Assembly: GCA_023461275.1 (NCBI GenBank)
Contig: JAEYMI010000097.1
Span: 1 to 27,320, forward strand
Direction: 5' to 3'
From: Actinomycetes bacterium
GTDB lineage: Bacteria > Actinomycetota > Actinomycetes > Mycobacteriales > Mycobacteriaceae
DNA: 27,320 nucleotides
Positions 22,193 through 27,320 of the stretch are shown piece by piece. The position numbers and the translations under genes were made by a program. The notes under the pieces were generated by a model. The model ran no database searches. It saw nothing but the letters and a program-made list of their open reading frames with translations, and was not told the DNA's origin. Numbering within the stretch: position 1 is the first letter of the stretch; every line of letters starts with the position of its first letter.

Positions 22193-22355
22193 GGATGCTC
22201 CCTTCTGGCGGCCACGCTGGGTGCGGAGACCCGCACGCCGATGCCCGCACTCGCAGGCATATTCGGCCAGCCTACGGGCACTGATCCCGTGAGGGGGTGG
22301 CAAACCACGCCGGTTCGGTCTGGAGACCGGCGAACAATACGCACACATCGACATT

Positions 22356-22391
22356 CTTCAGTGCATGACGACACACTTCAGTGCATGACGA
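22356..22391 (+). repeat. 20-bp-period tandem duplication over a start codon
   Basis: CTTCAGTGCATGACGA occurs twice (22356-22371 and 22376-22391), separated by CACA. The second copy holds the ATG of the DHFR-like gene. The first copy's ATG (22365) opens a 7-codon frame whose TGA overlaps that start (ATGA). Confidence 0.9.
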
Positions 22392-22930
22392 AGTTCAGCT
22401 ACTACGTGGCGACGAGCCTCGACGGGTTCATCGCCGACTCCGACGATTCCTTGGACTGGCTGTTCGCCCAGGCGATCGACGAGCGCGGGCCGATGAACTA
22501 CGAGGAGTTCATCGCCGGGGTCGGTTGTGTGGTGATGGGTGCGACGACCTACGAGTGGCTGGTGCGCCATGAAGTCGAGGCCGGTAATCCATGGCCCTAC
22601 GACATGCCGTGCTTTGTGTTCAGTCATCGTGACCTGGCGCCGGTCGCGACATCGGTACGCATCGTCGCCGGAATCCCTGCCGATCATCGCGACCTGCTTG
22701 TGCAGGCAGCTGTCGGTGCCGATGTGTGGATCGTCGGCGGCGGCGACCTGGCTGCCCAGTTCTGGGCAGCGGGAATGCTCGACGAGATGATCCTGTCGAT
22801 CGCGCCGGTGATGCTCGGGTCCGGACGCCCGGTGTTCACTCGACGCTGCGACCTCGAACTTCTCGAAGTCGAACGTAATCAAGCGTTCATGTGCGCGCGA
22901 TACCGGGTCGGACGCCCCACGTCGGCGTGA
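22385..22930 (+). CDS. Dihydrofolate reductase/RibD C-terminal family protein
   Basis: A 181-aa protein. The N-terminus MTKFSYYVATSLDGFIAD and S-L-D-W-L-F are the hallmark of the YyaP/YwjB-like dihydrofolate-reductase family. Further conserved parts are V-V-M-G-A-T-T-Y-E-W, F-V-F-S-H-R-D, V-W-I-V-G-G-G-D-L-A-A-Q-F (nucleotide loop) and S-I-A-P-V-M-L-G-S-G-R-P-V-F. The ATG at 22385 begins the family motif. There is no Shine-Dalgarno sequence, but a duplicated start region with a 7-codon upstream frame overlaps it, suggesting coupling or leaderless initiation. The physiological substrate is unknown. It is a distant paralogue of the gene at 3581-4243. Confidence 0.9.
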   Translation: MTKFSYYVATSLDGFIADSDDSLDWLFAQAIDERGPMNYEEFIAGVGCVVMGATTYEWLVRHEVEAGNPWPYDMPCFVFSHRDLAPVATSVRIVAGIPADHRDLLVQAAVGADVWIVGGGDLAAQFWAAGMLDEMILSIAPVMLGSGRPVFTRRCDLELLEVERNQAFMCARYRVGRPTSA

Positions 22931-22960
22931 CCGCACGTGGGCCGGGGTAGCCTCAGACCC

Positions 22961-23788
22961 ATGAGTGATCAGCAGTGGAAGGCGTTCGAGGTCACGGTGG
23001 CCGACCATATCGCCGAGGTGACCCTGATTGGACCCGGCAAGGGCAACGCGATGGGCCCCGACTTCTGGCGTGAGCTACCGGAGATCTTCGCCGGCTTCGA
23101 CTCCGACGACGATGTCCGTGCGGTGGTGCTGACCGGCGCCGGTCGCAACTTCAGCTACGGCCTCGATCTGGCCGCGATGGCAGGCGATCTCGCACCGGTG
23201 CTCGGTGACAATGCGAAAGCAAAGCAGCGCACCGATTTTCACAACACTGTCCGACGCTTGCAGGCGGCCATCACTGCGGTCGCCGATTGCCGCAAGCCCA
23301 CGATCGCGGCCGTCTCCGGCTGGTGCATCGGCGGCGGAGTCGACCTGATCAGTGCCGCCGACATCCGCTATGCCGCCGCTGATGCGCAGTTCAGCGTTCG
23401 CGAGGTGCGGGTCGCGATGGTCGCCGACGTCGGCTCGTTCGCGCGGCTGCCCGCGCTGATCGGCGACGGTCATCTCCGTGAACTAGCGTTGACCGGCAAG
23501 GACATCGGCGCCGACCGCGCTGCCGCGATCGGACTGGTCAACGATGTGCTCCCCGACCGTGAGGCCGCACTTGACGCGGCACGGGCGACGGCCGCCGAGA
23601 TCGCCGCCAACCCGCCGCTCGTCGTCCAGGGCATCAAGTCGGTCCTCGACCACACCCGTAGCCCCGGCGTTGACGACAGCCTGCGATTCGTGGCCGCATG
23701 GAATGCCGCGTTCCTGCCCAGCGAGGATCTCACCGAGGCTGTGACCGCGGTCTTCGAGAAGCGCCCGCCCACGTTCAGCGGAAAGTAG
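22961..23788 (+). CDS. Enoyl-CoA hydratase/isomerase family protein, dienoyl-CoA isomerase-like
   Basis: A 275-aa crotonase-fold enzyme. The oxyanion-hole segments are G-A-G-R-N-F-S-Y-G-L-D-L and A-V-S-G-W-C-I-G-G-G-V-D-L. The segment R-E-V-R-V-A-M-V-A-D-V-G-S-F-A-R-L-P has the Glu and Asp that serve as acid/base in delta3,5-delta2,4-dienoyl-CoA isomerases (E-V-D-V-G-L-A-A-D-V-G in ECH1), pointing to that activity in unsaturated fatty-acid oxidation rather than simple hydration. TAGCCT lies 7 nt upstream of the ATG (22948-22953), so the mRNA is probably leaderless and the start well fixed. It stands alone without other beta-oxidation genes. Confidence 0.9.
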   Translation: MSDQQWKAFEVTVADHIAEVTLIGPGKGNAMGPDFWRELPEIFAGFDSDDDVRAVVLTGAGRNFSYGLDLAAMAGDLAPVLGDNAKAKQRTDFHNTVRRLQAAITAVADCRKPTIAAVSGWCIGGGVDLISAADIRYAAADAQFSVREVRVAMVADVGSFARLPALIGDGHLRELALTGKDIGADRAAAIGLVNDVLPDREAALDAARATAAEIAANPPLVVQGIKSVLDHTRSPGVDDSLRFVAAWNAAFLPSEDLTEAVTAVFEKRPPTFSGK

Positions 23789-23822
23789 CGAGTCCGGCGG
23801 AAAGTAAGCAGCACAACAGCGT

Positions 23823-24293
23823 TCAACCGATCGGTTCGAGCCGGAACACCGGAATGAGCCGGTCGGTGCGTTGTTCGTAGAGGTCGAAGTTCGGCCATAC
23901 CGACCGCAACTTCTGCCAACCGTTGTCGCGTGAGTCTCCGGTCAGCTCGTGTGCGGTCATCGTCGACGTCCGTCCGTGGTCGACGACGATGACGCTGTCC
24001 GCGGCCCGCACGTTGGCCACCCACTGCGGCGTCGTCGGCCCACCGAAGTAGGAACCGGCGATCAACCAGCCGCCGGAGTCGGGGACTGCCAGCAATTCGG
24101 TGGAACGTTCGATGCCGGTCGTGCGTCCGGATACGCGCAACGTGATGTGGGGCAGCCCCGCGATGTCGAGCAGACCCACCCGATCGCGCGTCAGACGTTG
24201 CAATGCCTTGTCGCATCGAACGATTTGCGGCAGCAACGTCGGCATCCAGCTGATCGATCCGACCTTGACGGCCACCGGCGTGAGAAGGCCCAT
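23823..24293 (-). CDS. Deazaflavin (F420)-dependent nitroreductase family protein
   Basis: A 156-aa protein of the DDN-type split-barrel family (PF04075). The typical pattern is L-R-V-S-G-R-T-T-G-I-E-R-S-T-E-L-L-A-V (R-K-S-G-x-x-R-x-x-P-L in Ddn), then W-L-I-A-G-S-Y-F-G-G-P-T-T-P-Q-W-V-A-N-V-R-A, then the end W-P-N-F-D-L-Y-E-Q-R-T-D-R-L-I-P-V-F-R-L-E. The last segment, with Y-E-x-R-T-x-R-x-I-P-V, is the F420-binding C-terminus of this family. It probably reduces quinones or other electrophiles with F420H2. The ATG at 24293 begins the family sequence. It is convergent with the crotonase gene. Confidence 0.9.
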   Translation of the reverse strand: MGLLTPVAVKVGSISWMPTLLPQIVRCDKALQRLTRDRVGLLDIAGLPHITLRVSGRTTGIERSTELLAVPDSGGWLIAGSYFGGPTTPQWVANVRAADSVIVVDHGRTSTMTAHELTGDSRDNGWQKLRSVWPNFDLYEQRTDRLIPVFRLEPIG

Positions 24294-24395
24294 GCGGACA
24301 GTCTGGCACGTCGTGGTGTCAAGGGTGTTCTGCACAGCCCGGGGTCCTGTGGAGAGATTTCTGGCGTTCGGCCGAAGCAGCCGCATGATCAGATC

Positions 24396-24878
24396 ATGAC
24401 TCGACACGACTTCTCCGATTCCTTCCCCTCCGATCCCACCGATGCTGCGGGAGAACCGATTCCGCACATCGACACCGCCAACGATCCGATCACCGGCACC
24501 GAAGACCTCCGGCAGCGATGGCGTGCCCTGATGGGCCCGCTCGGATTCTCCGAAGCGTTGTTGTGGTGTGTCTTCATCGACGACGACGGCCGGATACGGC
24601 CGGCGCTGCCCCGATTCGAGCTGACGGCTCACCCGGAACCCGACTATGTCGACGCCATCGTGGAGATGCTCGGATCGCTCGTCGACGACCTGGGATCGGT
24701 CACGGTGGCATGCCTACTGACCAGGCCCGGCAACGACGGGGTCAGCGTCGGCGATCTCGGCTGGATGCGGTTGATCACCGACGCGGCCCGGCGACACCGA
24801 TTGCCCCTCCGACCATTCCACCGCGCCAACGACGTCACCCTGATCACCCTCGACGACCTCATCGATGCCGTCGCCTGA
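24396..24878 (+). CDS. Hypothetical acidic protein
   Basis: A 160-aa acidic protein I do not recognise. Residues 1-35 are Asp/Pro-rich and probably disordered. The rest looks folded: W-R-A-L-M-G-P-L-G-F-S-E-A-L-L-W-C-V-F-I-D, then A-I-V-E-M-L-G-S-L-V-D-D-L, V-T-V-A-C-L-L-T-R-P-G-N, and a C-terminal V-T-L-I-T-L-D-D-L-I-D-A-V. The strand order recalls small actinobacterial proteins without assigned function. The ATG at 24396 is the first plausible start; no clear Shine-Dalgarno sequence is present. The next gene starts 65 bp downstream with its own promoter. Confidence 0.7.
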   Translation: MTRHDFSDSFPSDPTDAAGEPIPHIDTANDPITGTEDLRQRWRALMGPLGFSEALLWCVFIDDDGRIRPALPRFELTAHPEPDYVDAIVEMLGSLVDDLGSVTVACLLTRPGNDGVSVGDLGWMRLITDAARRHRLPLRPFHRANDVTLITLDDLIDAVA

Positions 24879-24909
24879 CCCTGATCGATCCAACTGCCCC
24901 GCCTTGATC

Positions 24910-24936
24910 CGCCCGTACCGTTCGGGCGAGTAGGTT
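24910..24936 (+). promoter_or_regulatory. Hairpin and leaderless -10 element upstream of the BadF-type gene
   Basis: CGCCCG-TACCGTT-CGGGCG (24910-24928) could terminate the upstream transcript or serve as an operator. It directly abuts TAGGTT (24931-24936), which is 7 nt before the ATG at 24944. Confidence 0.5.
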
Positions 24937-24943
24937 CGGACAG

Positions 24944-25930
24944 ATGAGCGCGCTGACCCGTCCGGGGCCGATCACCGCCACGTACCGGTTGGCCGTCGAC
25001 GGCGGACAGACAGGCACCCGGCTGCGAATCCAGCGATCCGACGGGCTCCCGACACCTGGTGAGCCCGTCAGTGAACCGATCAAGGCCGGACCGATCCACA
25101 CCGACCGACCGGTCGTCGCGCAGATCGCCGAGTACGCACGGTCGGTGCTGTGTTCGTCAGAACAAGGCCGACCAGCGATCACCGAAGTCTGCGCAGGGGT
25201 GTCCGGGCTGACACCGCAGTGGTCGAGGCCGGACGACCTTCTCGCGGCGTTACGTGACACCGGCGTCGAATCCGTTGCGCTGGCGCATGATTCGGTATCG
25301 GCGTATCTGGCCGCCAACCGGGACGCCTTCGGTGCCGTGGTGGCCGTCGGAACCGGGGTGGTGACGCTCGGTGTCGGTACGTCCGGGACCGCCCGGGTCG
25401 ACGGGTGGGGATATCTCTACGGCGATGCCGGCAGTGCGTTCTGGATCGGCCGTGCCGGGCTCGACGCGGCGCTGCGCGCCTTTGACGGGCGGGGTTCGTC
25501 GACCATGCTCCAAGATCGGGCGACCGAAACGTTCGGCCCGCTTCCCGAGCTCTACATGACCCTTCAGGGTGACCCTGACCGGGTCAGGCTGACTGCGGGT
25601 TTCGCGCGGATCGTCGATGATTGTGCCCGCGCCGGTGACGCAGTGGCCGCCGGGATCAACAACGACGCCGCCCAGCAGTTGGCGTTGTCGGTGCGCACCG
25701 CGTTGGCCGGTTCCGGATGGACGCCGGGCACACCGGGCCGGGTGAGCTGGATGGGGAACGTTCTCGGACGAAACGACCAGATCAGGACACGATTCGCCGA
25801 GCTGGTCACCGAAGGTGCACCGGGCGTCGTCGTCGAGCCGCCTCTCGGCACACCCCTCGACGGCGTCGCGATGCTCCTGGACATTCCGGCCGATCACCCG
25901 CTCGACGCGCAGATTCATCGCGCGCACTGA
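24944..25930 (+). CDS. BadF/BadG/BcrA/BcrD-type ATPase, N-acetylglucosamine kinase-like
   Basis: A 328-aa ASKHA-fold kinase-like protein. Phosphate-1 motif: L-A-V-D-G-G-Q-T-G-T-R (residues ~16-26). Phosphate-2 motif: V-V-A-V-G-T-G-V-V-T-L-G-V-G, followed by the family signature G-W-G-Y-L-Y-G-D-A-G-S-A-F-W-I-G, which in sugar kinases of this group closes the substrate pocket. The C-terminal adenosine region includes V-S-W-M-G-N-V-L-G. It is most similar in layout to N-acetylglucosamine kinases of the BadF family, which phosphorylate amino sugars, for instance in cell-wall recycling. There are no sugar transport or NagA/NagB genes nearby. The start is fixed by TAGGTT 7 nt upstream. Confidence 0.87.
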   Translation: MSALTRPGPITATYRLAVDGGQTGTRLRIQRSDGLPTPGEPVSEPIKAGPIHTDRPVVAQIAEYARSVLCSSEQGRPAITEVCAGVSGLTPQWSRPDDLLAALRDTGVESVALAHDSVSAYLAANRDAFGAVVAVGTGVVTLGVGTSGTARVDGWGYLYGDAGSAFWIGRAGLDAALRAFDGRGSSTMLQDRATETFGPLPELYMTLQGDPDRVRLTAGFARIVDDCARAGDAVAAGINNDAAQQLALSVRTALAGSGWTPGTPGRVSWMGNVLGRNDQIRTRFAELVTEGAPGVVVEPPLGTPLDGVAMLLDIPADHPLDAQIHRAH

Positions 25931-25973
25931 CACCCGCCGCCGAAGCGATCACCGCCCAGACGGGGCGCGCCGA

Positions 25974-27182
25974 TCAGTTGGGCGTGAAGGTCGGCGTCGC
26001 CGCATTCAAATCGATTGTGCCGTAGAAGAAGTCGCGATCGGTATCGTTGCCGCCGGGATAGGTGGCCGACCACTGGACGTCGCCCGACACATCCACCTTG
26101 TTCGGGTTGCTGTAATCGACCCGGAAGTCCACATTCGAAAGATCAGTGGGTTTGATCCATCGCACGCTTCCCGCAGGGGCACTCCCATAGATCGACTGCC
26201 CGCAACCCGGACGGTCTACGGCAGCCCGCGCCTGCGTTGATGTCGCGCAATTGGTGAGGTAGGTGTCGATTGCGGTTTTGACCGCGGCCTCTCCCTTGGT
26301 GCTCAGCGTCGGGTTGAAGACCGCGCTGGAGTACGACGAGGGACCCATCGGGAAATCCTTGTCGTCAGTGGTCAGCTTCGGGGTGAGGTATTGGTTCTTC
26401 GAACCCCAGTTCTGCGGTCCGGGAAAGACATAGACCTTGGTGTCGTTGGTCACATCGACCCCGAAGAACGTCGGCTGCGGAACCCGCATGTAACTGAGCG
26501 AGACCGGAATGGCCCCGTCCTCGATCTGCCAGCCGTCGGAGGACTTCTTCAGTTGGAAATCGATGTCGGCGTTTCGGTCTCCGAACTTGTAGGTGGCCTT
26601 GACCTGCGCCATGTCACCGTAATTGTTCTCCGGTTCCCGAACGTTGATGTCAGTGATGTGCGCGATCGCCTGCTGCTGCTTGAGGATCGAATCGTTGAGC
26701 AACTTGTCCGACGGTGGCGTGCGCATCACACCGAGCACCTTCTTGGCGTCGCCGTTGGCCAGACCCTCCAGGTAGGTCTGCACGGCGGCCTGGGGCGACC
26801 CGCTCGGTCCTTTGTCGCGAGTCAGCACCACCACGAGTGCGACGACGAGCAGCACCACGGCCACACCGGCGAGAATGACCAGCCAGCGAACCGTCTTGCG
26901 CTTGTCCTTCGGTGGTTGAGGTGGAAGGCCGCCGGCGTTGAGACCACCGGCGTTGAGACCCCATGCCTGCTGCGGCGGCGTCCCCTGACCGGGGACGCCG
27001 TAACCCGGGTAGGCCGTCTGCGCATACTGGGTCGGCTGATACTGGCCCGCGTCGGGCGCTGCGCTCTGTGGTTGCCCGTAGGACGGTTGAGCGCCCCACG
27101 CCGGTGGCTGGCCCGAGGGTCCGTATGCGTTGGGATCCTGTGGATAGTGTCCAGGCTGACCAGGCGTATTGGGGTGACTCAC
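25974..27182 (-). CDS. Membrane-anchored secreted protein with Pro-rich cytoplasmic tail
   Basis: A 402-aa protein. Residues 1-92 are Pro/Gln/Gly/Tyr-rich and contain a tandem LNAGG-LNAGG repeat. A basic stretch (K-D-K-R-K-T-V-R-W) precedes one TM helix (about residues 100-121, L-V-I-L-A-G-V-A-V-V-L-L), so the rest is outside. The external part begins with a DUF4878-like region (A-A-V-Q-T-Y-L-E-G-L-A-N-G-D-A-K-K-V-L-G-V-M), followed by mixed strands with a C-A-T...P-G-C-G pair that may form a disulphide. Such domain orders are common in actinobacterial envelope proteins of unknown role. GTG start at 27182 after GAGAGG; a TAATGT (27229-27224, minus) may be the -10 element. Confidence 0.85.
   Translation of the reverse strand: MSHPNTPGQPGHYPQDPNAYGPSGQPPAWGAQPSYGQPQSAAPDAGQYQPTQYAQTAYPGYGVPGQGTPPQQAWGLNAGGLNAGGLPPQPPKDKRKTVRWLVILAGVAVVLLVVALVVVLTRDKGPSGSPQAAVQTYLEGLANGDAKKVLGVMRTPPSDKLLNDSILKQQQAIAHITDINVREPENNYGDMAQVKATYKFGDRNADIDFQLKKSSDGWQIEDGAIPVSLSYMRVPQPTFFGVDVTNDTKVYVFPGPQNWGSKNQYLTPKLTTDDKDFPMGPSSYSSAVFNPTLSTKGEAAVKTAIDTYLTNCATSTQARAAVDRPGCGQSIYGSAPAGSVRWIKPTDLSNVDFRVDYSNPNKVDVSGDVQWSATYPGGNDTDRDFFYGTIDLNAATPTFTPN
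26932..26961 (-). repeat. 15-bp tandem repeat in coding sequence
   Basis: Two 15-bp units (26932-26946 and 26947-26961), differing at the last base, encode the LNAGG-LNAGG peptide in the Pro-rich tail. This is a slippage-prone in-frame repeat. Confidence 0.85.
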
Positions 27183-27265
27183 GGCTGCCTCTCGGGTCGC
27201 GTCGCCGGTCGGCGAACGGACTTACATTAGACGAGTCCGACGACGACGGCATTGTTGGGTTCGCG

Positions 27266-27320
27266 GGGGGTAGGGGACCCGCCCCCCCCCCCCCCACCCC
27301 CCCCCCCCCCCCCCGGCAGC
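27266..27320. other. C-rich homopolymer at window end, probable assembly artefact
   Basis: Runs of 14 and 18 consecutive C, interrupted by a single A, close the window, mirroring the G/C runs at the left end. Nothing biological can be read from them. Confidence 0.75.

Noticed and set aside
1..27320. CRISPR arrays, transposases, integrases
   Set aside because: No regularly spaced repeats of CRISPR type and no recombinase or transposase motifs were found on either strand.

Overview
The window is high-GC DNA from an actinobacterium of the Mycobacteriales, most like Gordonia, Rhodococcus or a relative. The evidence is a KatG and FurA pair that closely resembles that of Mycobacterium tuberculosis, a mycobacterial-type FurA box, F420-type oxidoreductases, many GTG starts, and -10 boxes (TAnnnT) only 6-8 nt upstream of start codons, the hallmark of leaderless mRNAs. 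Both ends run into long C/G homopolymers that look like contig-end artefacts.

Left part (1-3.1 kb): a truncated lipoprotein gene at the edge, then four consecutive toxin-antitoxin modules. Two are MazF-like and one is VapBC (minus strand); the fourth is a divergent Phd/VapC pair (plus strand). Antitoxin and toxin overlap by 4-11 nt in every module. From 3.1 to 6.05 kb there is a small secreted protein, a dihydrofolate-reductase-like protein, and a minus-strand pair of a Gly/Ser-rich lipoprotein and a glutathionylspermidine-synthase-family ATP-grasp enzyme, which recalls the E. coli ygiB-ygiC pair.

From 6.05 to 7.1 kb there is no convincing protein gene. About 600 nt of it (roughly 6980 down to 6380, minus strand) looks like a large structured non-coding RNA. 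It has a plausible promoter, at least eight strong hairpins including a GAAA tetraloop, a 3' tRNA-like module with a canonical T-arm, and a terminator hairpin. I could not match it to any RNA class I know, and it is the best candidate here for something undescribed.

From 7.1 to 13.6 kb are single metabolic, stress and signalling genes: DUF427, an Imm-5-like immunity protein, a DHA2 drug exporter, a mono-cluster Fe-S/CDGSH protein with an altered ligand, a VOC protein, a GNAT acetyltransferase, a PAS-GGDEF-EAL protein with a degenerate GGDEF motif, and a PPOX-class oxidoreductase. From 13.6 to 16.4 kb lies the furA-katG oxidative-stress operon, closed by a strong hairpin terminator.

From 16.6 to 19.85 kb is a three-gene operon for uracil catabolism by the URC route: a GTP-cyclohydrolase-II-like Urc1, a DUF1688 Urc4, and uracil phosphoribosyltransferase. 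The last 7.5 kb carries a coiled-coil protein, a BASS/arsenic-type transporter, an SRPBCC protein, a second DHFR-like protein behind a tandemly duplicated start region, a dienoyl-CoA-isomerase-like crotonase, an F420-dependent nitroreductase-family protein, a hypothetical protein, a BadF/N-acetylglucosamine-kinase-type ATPase and a membrane-anchored secreted protein.
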